A DNA stretch of 64,000 nucleotides from Paraspadella gotoi (Eukaryota > Chaetognatha). The notes beneath the pieces were generated by a model. The model did not search any database. It was not told where the DNA came from and saw only the letters and a list, made by a program, of their open reading frames with translations. Of the stretch, positions 50,317-61,400 are shown one piece after another (within the stretch, counting starts at the first letter, position 1; the number at the start of each line of letters is the position of its first letter). A program made the translations under genes and the position numbers. The DNA lies in NCBI GenBank assembly GCA_051294375.1, contig CM119271.1:6759632-6823631 (forward strand), given 5' to 3'.

Positions 50317-52850
50317 TTATTTTCTTTAAATTAAATACTGTATACATAATAACTACCCTAGCGATTAAGTATTTTACTAATGATAACCAGAGGTTTTAGA
50401 AGAATTGTTTGTTTCCAACCTCTTAAAAAGGTAATAAAAGCATGCACGTCTAAGCGATTAGTGATTGTGTTTTCACCAAATAAAAATAAATATAAAAAAT
50501 CTGTAAATTTTTTTATAAAGTATTATTATTTACGTTTTAATTTTATTTTTTAACGAATTTTTAGGGGAAAAAATAAATGGAGAGTTTTCTAACAATAGTA
50601 TAGTAGTCCGTTCATCGTCAGTACAAAAAAATTACTTGAAACGCCATAGAAAATAAAAAAAGAAATGAAAAAAAAAATTAAAGTATTTAACAAAACTCTA
50701 AATATTCATTTTAAATCAATTGGGGAAGAGAAAAAGGTTAATTATGAATATTATGAAATAATATTAATATAATGCTCATCGGGAAAAATCGACTTCACAT
50801 TATAAAATAAAAATGCTCTCACGTTTTTTTCGAACAGAGTATCGCTTCCGATTCCGACTTCCGTGAAATTTTGCTAATTTTTTTATCTTTTATTATTATT
50901 ATTATTTACATTTATTATGACAAAAAACAATTTTAGCCCTATTTCCAGGATCATAAACGTAACAGGTTCATGTCAGCTTTCGAGTGGAGAGCAAAAATTA
51001 CATCTAAAATTATGACTAAGCCAAGTTTAAAAAAAGAAAAATCAATTAATTCTAAAATGTTTTTTTTACAAAGTTAAGACATAAATGCAATTGATCACAA
51101 ATTTTTGGTCATTTTTTACCCCCGTGGGTTAGAAATTGGGTTAAGGGTGGTTACTGGTTAGGGATTAGGAGTGCTTAAGGATTATGGGTGGTTAGGGATT
51201 AGGGGTAGTTTGGAAATAAAATTTGTAATAAAAAGTTTTTCTACCCTTAACCAGTATCCTTTTTTTATTTTTTGCATAATTTCTGTACGTAGCTCATAAA
51301 AAGCGAAAAAAAAATAACCGACCGCAAAATCTCGGTCGGCGAATGTAAAAATAAGCACAGTCTAGTGTAGACAGATTAAACTAAGAGTAATTAATTATTT
51401 TTTAAGATAAACTTTGAATAAATGTACAGTTTATGCACGAATGATTTTAAGTCTATTTTTGCGCTGATGATGACGAACAGAAATAGCTTAAGAGATCTAA
51501 TTATAAAAGTAAAAATAAAACCGCCTACAAATCTAGATTCACGTGTTATTAAGTTGGCTGTTCTAAAAATCAAATTTAATGAGATTACGTCATATTGAAT
51601 AAATAAAGAAGCTAAATGTACCACTATAATGACCATAAAACTGGAGAAGTATATTAACAACTATATCACTGTCAAATAAAAAAAACTTTAATTGAGCATA
51701 AACAGGGGGACATTAAATAACAAGCCCTCTAAATTAATTCTGATTTCTTGATGAAGACCTATGAGCAAAAATGAGCCGATATAGAAAAAGGCTCCTTGTG
51801 ATTGAGACAGTCAAAGGCTAAGGCTAGGTTGTAAATTTTTTTTTCATAATCTAAAATAATTTTTGTCTGAGACTTCAAAGAGCTCGAAAAATTCATCGTG
51901 TAAGGTTATAAAAAATACTGAGTAAATCCTTATAATAATTTTTTGAAGTAAACATGAAATTTTATCATTATGAAAACACTAATCCTAATTTTTTTTTATG
52001 CAAATAAAGATGAACGTTAAAATTGAAATTGAATTGTCAACCAATTGAAATTTTGTATTATGCGAGTTTAAGAATACAAACCTTTTAAAAATTGAGTAGG
52101 TTAACCATTAACGGATAAGAAGTTCAAATCAGCGAGCTCAGTTGTATCGGGTCATAAAATTAATGAGTCTTGAAACCTTCAATCTAGTATTTTTTTGCAT
52201 TATTTATGTATTTATTTATTTGCGTCGGTTATTTTTTATTGTTATTATTTTTTTTAATGAATTTGAAAAACTTTTTTTTCAAATTCAAAATCTTCGAGCT
52301 ATTTTGGGAATATTTTTAAAAATTGATTTGAAGCAATAAAAATTTAAATAATCGTTAAAAATTGAAAATATAAAAATATAAAAGACTGTATCAAGAACAT
52401 ATCGATTGAAAGCTGAGACCAAGCGAATTCCAAAAATGTATTTAATTTTTATTTATCATTAATTTTAAGCAAAATGTAAAGCCGCAAAGTTTGCGGTTTC
52501 GCATACAATCAGTGTCTTTTAAACAAACGAAATCTGAACTTCAATAATTACCATATTTCTTGATCTCATTGGTTAGTACGAAGCTTTCTTCATTTAAAAA
52601 AACGGTAGTCTCAAGTTATCTCCTTCTTATCACTTAGAACTTCCATGTAAATTTCTATGAGTTTAAAAATACGGTAAGACATGATTTCTCAATGATTGTC
52701 AATCTAATCTCATTAACTGCTTAATTTTAGAAAAAAGTATGCTTGAATTTTTATGGTACAGATGATTTTTAAAGATCGAATTCCTTATAAGAATCCTCAT
52801 GTCTTTTACTTACACAAAAGATTTTAGGTAAGATGCCAAATTTTCTGATA
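50317..52850. other. Intergenic AT-rich DNA with a telomere-like tract
   Basis: No supported gene. At about 51125-51220 there is a G-rich irregular tract (GGTTAGGGATTAGG repeated), the mirror of the tract at 26340-26540. Confidence 0.5.
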
Positions 52851-52854
52851 CAAT

Positions 52855-53190
52855 TTTTTTTCCTTCATACGCTTTCCTGATTATTTTTCTTCCACTCTTT
52901 TCTTCTCTCACTTATATTTTTCTCTTCCTCTTTCCTCCTTTACTTCTCTCGCTGTCACTTACCATTTTTTTTGCCCCTACCTTTTCTGTCACTCATGCAC
53001 TTTCCTCACCTTTTTTTCTCATCTTCATTCTTTCCCTTTTTCCCCTCTTTTCTTTCCATTTTCCTCTTTTCTTACCATACAATTGTTTCATTATTTTTTC
53101 CCCATTTGCCTTCGTTTTTTTTGCCTTTCACCCTCTCTTTCATTCTCTTCCCTTCTCCTGTTTTGTTTTCCTTTCATATTTCCTCTCACT
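52855..53190. repeat. Pyrimidine-rich low-complexity tract
   Basis: More than 300 bp almost entirely C and T (CTTCCTCTTTCCTCC and similar). The frame at 52971-53264 is compositional. Confidence 0.85.
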
Positions 53191-53300
53191 ACGTTTACAT
53201 TGAGCCAAATCAAATAAAATATTTAAAATGCATTATAAGAAAGAAAATGAACGGTAACGCATGATTTTTTTTTCAATTTTGGTTGCCTAGCAAATTAGTA

Positions 53301-53344
53301 AATCGACAGATTTTGCGGAAAATTTTCCGCAAAATCTGTCGATT
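53301..53344. repeat. Perfect 44-bp palindrome
   Basis: Two 22-bp arms with no spacer, starting AATCGACAGATTTTGCGG, identical on both strands with no mismatch. It stands alone, with no flanking element recognised. Confidence 0.95.
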
Positions 53345-54423
53345 CTGAGAAAAAAAAGGGTCCTGACGCTTTCCATTGGGTTAAAAGGATGCGGTTTTTT
53401 TTAAATTAATCAAGGTCAGTATGTACCTCATCTTTTAAAACTAATAAATGAGATGAAAATATTCTCATTATCAAAAATAAATGCAAGTCACAAAAAGTCA
53501 CAAATTAAAATACGTCTTTAAAATTATTTGTGGCTAAACCAAAAAAGTTTTTTTGATAATTTAATAGGTGTTAAAAGCTTATTCAATAGGCTATATTTTC
53601 TGTTAATTTCAACCAATTTGATTTATTTTTGTTTAACAAATTATGATAAAGACTGAAACTCCAACTTTTTGACTTGCTAACTTTAAAATTAATTCATAGG
53701 CAAACTATAAATGATTTAAGCTAATAAATTTACCCAGAGGTAAAAAAGATAAGAAAGACCGGATTTCCAAAGTAAAAAAATTTTCTCAACTTTTCTTGGC
53801 ATTCAAATCAGAAGTCGTAAGTAAAAATGGACAAAAATGGACATAATTTTTTGGCTAAAAGTTGCCAAAATGGTACTATTTTATCATTAGAAACGGGTGG
53901 AGATGTTTCTAACCAATCCTTCGTTCGGCCTAATTTGTGTTGTGGTACAAAATTAATTAACATTTTAAGTAACAACTGAACAATAGTGGAAAAAGTCGTT
54001 TTTTTCCTAAATGCAACGTTTGTACGCGGAACCTTGCTTAAGTCAAGCAAATAACTAATTTTGAGCGACAAAAACTGTTGTGTCGCGTAAAAATGTCTAG
54101 TTTTCCTTTTTTTTTTAAAGCTAGGATAATGAAGTTTCTTAAAATGTTTTCGGTTTTAATCTACATGTGACCGTTCTCAAGTAATAAAAGCCCAAAATAG
54201 CTCGAAGACCCTGTACAAGTATATATGAGTAAAAGCGAAAAATCATTTTAAATTAATTTGATCATAACATAGCTGATAAATGTGAATTTTTCGGTCCAAA
54301 AATTAGTCTCAACTCGAATTTCACCTCCCCTCCCCTCAAAATTCGGATCCAGCGCAACAACAATATTCTACTAAGACTGCCTACGTATTTCTTGGATTGT
54401 TAACCCGTTAACCGCGAACATGA
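53345..54423. other. Intergenic DNA downstream of the gamma-subunit gene
   Basis: AT-rich with no gene seen. It should contain the gamma-subunit 3' untranslated region; AATAAA-type signals on the minus strand are too common here to choose one. Confidence 0.4.
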
Positions 54424-57070
54424 TCAAATGGCAGTGGTTCGCCTCAAAGTTTCGCCCAGTCCCAATCGGGCGTTGGACGAATCTCTGCTCCTGTCCTGGT
54501 ATTGCTTGTTTGCATTGTATCCGACAGCGGTGGCGGTGGAAACTCGCGGCTCCCCGAAACCGACGTTGTGATAGGCGGTGGGCAGCGCCGCTCCTGAGAT
54601 GAAGGGCGCGCGTAGATGCGCATGACTACTCATGTCGTAGGGGGAGGCGTCGCGCGAGGCCGGGCCGGTCCCGAAATCACGGTGATTCGTGCGCGAGACC
54701 GAGCGCGATCGGTGGGCGGAGGAAGAGGCGGAGAGCGAAGGACGCGCGACGAAGTCTTCGGGTTCACTGGGGCGAAGGGCACCGACGCCGACCTCCACGT
54801 CGCCCCCGCTTTCGATGTCGACGTCGGGGCGGGAGGAGAAGAGGTCGGAAACACCGGTGACGCTGGTGGCGTTGCTGCGCGGCATCCGCGCCGTTGTCGA
54901 AGCCGTCGTCGTAAGAGGCGGAGAGTTTGTGTTGGAGGGCGCCGGCCGAGGACTGGGAGGAAAATCGGCGTAACGGACGCCGTCGACAATGTCGTCGGGA
55001 TTGGCACTGTACTGCATCGTCGTCGTAACGTTTTTCATGCGCTCGTGCTTCTTGGCGAAGGACTTTTTGTAGCGTTTTATGTAGACGTAGACGAACATAG
55101 CGCCCGCGAATTCCATGAGCGTGAAGGCGATCGCCGACAAGAAAACGGACCACCCGTAGGAGTACTTGAGGACGGGGTCGTCGCGAGGAGCCTGAGACTT
55201 GTGGCCGACTTCTTCCGTCACGCTGGATAGATCATACGTTATTAAAACAATAAATTGACTGACCGATTAATATTAAAAGGTAAAAAATAAATTAACGTAA
55301 AATAAAAAAAACACAATATGATAATATCATAGTCCTGCAATGATATAAAAGAATATCAAATTTCATTTAATATATTTGTTTTATAAATGTTAAAAAACTT
55401 TAAATTCTTTTTGTTTTATATTTTTATATTTTTTATACAATATACTTACTTAATTCTTACTTTTTTATTGCTCTTTGAGTTAAACCGGTCTTAGTAATGA
55501 TAATTAATAAAGAGGACTGCCTTTACTGTGTCTCATGTTAAACTGTTGCATCATCTCTATTAAGATATATTTATGGATAAATCCTTTGATATATTCATGT
55601 TATAAATTATCCAGAATATATTTTTTATTGTAAAATATTAGTAAAAGTTATAGTAGGAGTAGCCGCACTCAATGGGGTTTGTCAAAAATTTAGAGCGAGT
55701 ACATGCTCAAACGAAAAGTTATAAATTTTTAAGTATACTTTCAAGAGACAAAAAATTTCTTATATGGTTCTATACCCTCGTAATTAATTTTTTAATATTT
55801 ATTTATAGATAGGAAAAGCCAAATTTTTTTTGGAAAAAATTAAAATTTTAAGACCAGATTCAGAAGGTTGTCTATATAAACTTAAGTATAATTTTTTGAA
55901 AAATATTTTATTGATAAGTAGGTAAAAAATAAGAAAAACAGTAAAAAATCGTCATCATCTTTCGATGATTTCATCGTTTTTTTTAGATTTTTACTGAGAA
56001 AACATAAGAATTTTTCAAAGCTGTAATTATATTTCTTATTTAACTTTTTATGCTCTATCAGAATCCATAAAAAAATTTTAAGCTTTTAAAAAAACATTTT
56101 TTTTCTTTATATAGTAGTATAATAATTTTAATTAGGCTAGTACCCTCAGAAAAAAGCATTTTTAGCAAAAAATATTTAAATACTATAATCTATGCTCATG
56201 ATAGATTATTTTAACGCTGTATACATTATTATTTAAATTTCATCGGCTATGGCTAGTTATAGGGCTTTGGGTAACCTTTTGATAAACAAAATTAATATTT
56301 TTATATATTTTTAAATGTATTATCGGTATCAAGTATCAAACAAGTCACAAAAAAAAAAGAAATACAAATTTTTCTAATGGATATTGTCACATTGTGCAGC
56401 AATAATAAAAGTTTTATATGCTTTATAGGGAATCCATCTTTTTTACTGCTTGTCAAATACTACATATAAACTGGATAAAAAATACGTAGCTTTCAAAATT
56501 TAGTGTCTTAGAAAGAGAGTCAATTGCATTATTTTATATAATAACATACCTCGCGATATACACTACCAAGCCGACAAGATTCAAGAGCCCGGCCGAAACG
56601 AAGACGATGCCGGAGAAAAAGTTGAGTGGCTTCTTCCCCGTATTCTTGCAGTGCCCGACGGTGGTGACGACGGATCCGAAGGTGAGCACGGCGAGGCTGA
56701 GGAAAGGAAACGCCGTTGCTTTGCGCACGTTTTTCTGGATCATCTCTAGAATGTCGCTAGGATCGAAGTCGTCGTCCGGCTTTCCGTACGATATGAGTTG
56801 GCAGTGATATGGAATGTCTAGGCTGAGCACATGTTTCCACCGCTTTTCAACGGGGAAATTGCTCGTTACCGACGCTTTGTACGAACACACTCTCCAAATG
56901 CCCTGGTAGCTATTTCGGAACGTTTCTGTCTTGTTCATAACGTCTTCGCCGATTTTTTCCAGGGTGTAGAGCCACGAGTCTGTCACCAGCGCCACGGCGA
57001 GTACAACGAAGGCGCAGACTGTGAACACGGCACTTTGAATGAACAGAAACTTCTTTTCGTAATAACCCAT
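54424..57070 (-). CDS. stg1: Stargazin/TARP-type voltage-dependent calcium channel gamma subunit
   Basis: This family of four-helix claudin-like proteins modulates AMPA-type glutamate receptors and calcium channels at the plasma membrane. There are two exons, 56550-57070 and 54424-55222, with a 1327-bp phase-2 intron (donor GTATGT, acceptor ATCCAG). Joined, they give about 439 residues. The start ATG has a good context (CACCATGG). Helix 1 lies at about residues 9-31. The first extracellular loop has the claudin-family signature W...GIW..C, with a further Cys and NKT/N-glycosylation sequence. Helices 2 and 3 follow (SAGLLNLVGLVVYI), and exon 2 opens with the family motif YSYGWS before helix 4. 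The long cytoplasmic tail is Ser/Pro/Arg-rich and ends RRTTAI, close to the stargazin RRTTPV PDZ ligand. The junction reads VYIA-S-VTEE, in line with vertebrate relatives. The symbol follows the fly orthologue and is my inference; family membership is well supported. Confidence 0.92.
55223..56549. other. Intron of the gamma-subunit gene
   Basis: 1327 bp, AT-rich, phase 2, no inserted element recognised. Confidence 0.8.
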
Positions 57071-58437
57071 GGTGCTTGTCCAAGATGAGGAGTCGACACT
57101 ATCTATTTTTCTGTGGGGAGCGAAAGGTTTGGGGGAATGGGTCAGCTGGAGGAAAAGGGTCTTGGAGGTCGCCCTGGTTCACTTCTTCCGTGCATCCTTC
57201 GGTTTTTATTATTTTTTTTTCCTCTTTTTTTTCCGCAAAGTTTTTTGTTCCAATGTTTTTTCTTCTGAGATCATCTGTGAATTATCTTTGGGAGACTAAA
57301 AAAAAGTAAACTTCATTGAAAGATTTAACGAGAAGAAACGTGAATGATGTTCCCAGTTGGCACAATTCTTGACTAAATACATCATATAATGAAAAAAGAA
57401 TTAGTTTAAAAATTGAGCAAACAAGAATTCTTGAAAACAAAATCAAAACGTCAACGAAAACGGTTAGATGATATTAGTTGTTCCATAACAACAATAACCT
57501 TCTAAATATGTATAAATTTTCATGCATTCTAGATAGCAATTACATTTTGTAAAAACGATACTTTTTAACCAATACAATAGTCAACGCAATAACAATCAAC
57601 TATTAAGGTGAATAATAAAAAGCTTGACTGTTGACAGTTGAAAATCATAGACATATATATTATATAGCATAGTTAATACATTCCCGAATGATGAACAATA
57701 ACATTCAGCTTTAAAGCGTTGACATTAAACTTTTCTTTTCTTATATAATAATCATATTGCGAAAAAGCCCTAAGCGTCGATTAATCGTCCAGCATTTAAA
57801 TAATTTACCAACAAGCAGCATAAATAAACCTACAAAACATTAAAAATAACAATTCGTTCAAGGATAAAGTATAAAAGTGCAGCTATTGTGATAAAAATCT
57901 GCTTTCTAATTAAATTTTTCAAAGATCGTAAACGGCCCGATCTTTGATTTAATCATCTGGAAAAAGACTAAAAATAGGAAATTTTAATGTCATTAATTTA
58001 TACTATTTCATTCGACTGAAGACGCTATAGGAAAAAAAAAATTACATTCGGTAGTTCGGATTCGATAACTGGTGGAGATTTTTGGAATACGAAACAAATT
58101 TGTTTCTCCATATATAAGGCACGATTAAATCCAATACAATGTTTTAAACAAAATAAGAAAGCGCGCAAATCATAATTAGGAAGATAATAGTAAAAATATA
58201 GGATATAAGGTAAGAAAACCGTGAAATTCAATTCTTATGTTGATATAATATAGAACTATATCGTACCAACACATATGCATATTGCATAAGTATATTTCCA
58301 TCGCTCGATACGTATATGCGATAAAATATATCAGTGAAAAAACTTGTTAAGTACTATTGCTAGTAGGAAGGTGACGTCTTTTCGCGTTCGCGATCTTTTT
58401 TGTGCAGCTTTTAAATTATTTAGTCGTTTTTTTCTCT
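57071..58437. other. Region between sidekick and the gamma-subunit gene
   Basis: About 1.4 kb. It must contain the gamma-subunit 5' untranslated region and promoter, and the sidekick 3' untranslated region. No core promoter motif or coding frame can be supported. Confidence 0.5.
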
Positions 58438-61400
58438 TCAGACAAAAGAGGAAAATCCCGGGAGTGGCGCTCTCGAACCTGGGCCGTTGTTGCCGTTCTT
58501 GTTGTTGTTGTTAAAGTAAAGTCGTTGGTGGGAACCGACAAAGGGATCGCGCCCGGACGGAGATTGACTGATCCTCGACCCGTACAACCCAATCCCACCG
58601 CCGCTCACTTCCGTGAGGGAAATGTCAGAACCGTGGTCGGATTCGCCTCCTAAGTGAGAGGGCACTCGACGCTTAGGCTGCCGACGTAAGGATCCACCGT
58701 TGGCGAGTTCCTCGTTAGCCTCGTTGTAGTGGTTTACGAATGAGGAGGAATCGAAGTGGGCGCCAGAGGCAAGACCACGGGGCGAGATCGAAGAAGGCGC
58801 CGCCGAACGACGAGAATTAGAGTCGGACGGAGTTGGTGAAGATACGGCGTCGAACCCGCGGGCGAATTGCAACCCGCTACCGAATTGACTACTGCCTTGC
58901 TGGCTACCGCCATATCGACGCTCTGCCGCCATGACGCCATAAGGCGGTGGCCCGGTGTTCGGAGAGTCGGAACGGCGGGGCGAGGATTGGCCGCCCGGTC
59001 GACCCAGTTGGGACTCATCGGGTGTGTATCCGTGGGGAATGTTTAAGTAGGGATGATGGGGATGGAGAGGGTGAAGGTTGTGGTGCAGAGGATGGCCCCT
59101 CCCCGCTGGATTGACGACGGGAACTCCGTCGTCGCTGGAACGAGGGAATCCAGCCGAGTAGGGATTCTCCAAAGGGGGTTGCTGCCTCTGGAAAGTGGAA
59201 ACTGGACTGGGAAGGTTGAGGGAAGATGATGCGTTTGTCGTCGCTAACGTAGTCCTCGGAAACGGACGAGTATATTGGGAATAATTTTGAGGAAGCGTGC
59301 TGAAGCCGTTGACGGAATCGGTCGAAACCGCTGCAAGAAAGATGACGCAGCCAACATTAGTGTCGACATTCATTAAAAAATTCAGTAAAAATTTGTAATA
59401 CGGACTGCACGTCCTACCGAAAGCAGGAGGTGGGGGAAAGAGCGCCGAATCAGCTTCCTCGTCGTCATCATCCTCTTCCGGCGACAGAGAATCTTCGATT
59501 TCTTTCGTGGTTAATTCGCTAGACCCGGAGCCGGACCCCGCGCCGTTCGACATCACATCGTCGGTCCCGCGCTCATTTTTGACGCGCTAAGCGAAAGAAA
59601 AACCTTTTTTTCTCTAGACTTCGAACAATTAATATATCACTTGACATTTTTACCTGCGAATAACTGGTATCCTCTTCGTCGTCGTCTTCTTCCGAGTAAT
59701 TGGCTGCGGGAGAAGGCAAAGGTGGTTCCCGATAGCTCGGCTGTCGGTTTCCTCCTTAAGAAGAACAGCAGCATCGTAATTAAAAACAATTTACAAAATA
59801 TTTTTTTCGAATTAAACTAGTAAAGAGCGTGGATGTCGATCCTAAACTACCGTGATTAACGGCTCGACGTAGAGACTTGCGAAGGGACTGACGTTGACTA
59901 TGATTGGGGCCCGTTGTGGCGAATCCGCCACCGGCCCCTCCGAGGATCTCATCAGAAACATGAACCGGATTCACGTGACCCTGACCAGCGCGCACGTGCT
60001 CCACCCGTTGCATGGTTCCAGTTCGCTTCATCTGAGTCTGTAATTTTGTTATCGTTAATATTAATTACGTTTCAACAAGTTAAAATCATGTCTTCTTTGT
60101 TTTTTAGCTGTGTTATTTTATATTTTCAACTATTTTCAAGTATCGTTAGAAATTGGCCAAGAGAGACGAGTCACAAGTCATGAGAGCCTTTAAGAGATGT
60201 TATTTGGCTATTGTATATAATTTAAGGCTTAAAGATGATTACCTGCTCTTTTCGTTTACGATTCCTCCCGACAATGACAAGAGTTGCCACGAGAATTGCA
60301 AGGATTATGAAACCGCAGACGGCCATGACGACTTTAAACCATCCCTCAGACCACCAAGTAGAAGCACGGGCTACTGCGGGCAGAGGACGGACGGGGCCAG
60401 TTTCGGTCGGCGTCGAGGGACCTAGAGATTGATAAAAACAATTCTCTAAAAACGATAAATATTTTTTTCATCTCAACTTTCACGAGACCTTTATAGTTGT
60501 AAGCGACGACTCTGAAGTAATACTCGGATCCCTGTTTCAGCTTTCCCCAGTTGAGCTGATAACCGGTGATCTTGGAGTCGTCCATGACCTCCAGCTCCCA
60601 TGGTCCCCAGCGAGGGACGTCGGCTCGCTTCCGTAACCGCGGCGAACTCTCCTCTGCCAACTCTCGTGACCTCTTTTCTAAAATATAGCCGACGGTGTTG
60701 TTGATCTCGCTATACTTCCAAAACAGGACAAGCGCATCGCTAGTAATTTCGTGATTGAGATCAACCACCGGCCCCGGAGATCCCGGCTGCGGTCCGACCT
60801 TGACTTCCGCAGTCTCTGAAGGTCCAAATCCGACAGAAGTCTTCGCGCGAACGCGAAAACCGTAAGTTCCGAGGTAAGTCAGTTCGACGACATCGAGTTC
60901 CAAGGGATCGTCAAAGTTCTTCTGAACACGTGTAGTTCGGCTGATACCGTCGATCGGTTGTATTTCTTCATAAACAATCTCGTAACTAAGGACAACGCCG
61001 TTAGGATCGACTGGCGTGTTCCAACGTAGTTTAAGCGAGTTGAGCGTCAGATTATGAAACCCGAGCTCTGAGGGTGGACCTGGATAATCCTCTAAGGTTT
61101 TGATAAGAACATCCCCCGAGCTGTTCCTTCCGTCTCCTGCACTATTGAATGCGAGGATTTTTAGACGGTAAAGTGTATACTTTCTCATGTTCGATAATAA
61201 AACGAAATTGTTCTTGTATCCCGTCGTTTTCACACCCTCCCGCTTGGAGTTTTCCTCGATGAAATACAGCTTGTAGCCGAGGAGATTTCCATTGAGATCG
61301 CGTGACGCAGGAGGAGTCCAGGTCACGTTGATTTCGGTGGAACTCGGTGCCTCGGCACGAAGATTCTTTGGTGGAGCGGATGGAACGGCGACGCCAACAT

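Noticed and set aside
54616-55230. 204-codon plus-strand frame
   Set aside because: Antisense shadow of the gamma-subunit tail, caused by its high GC content.
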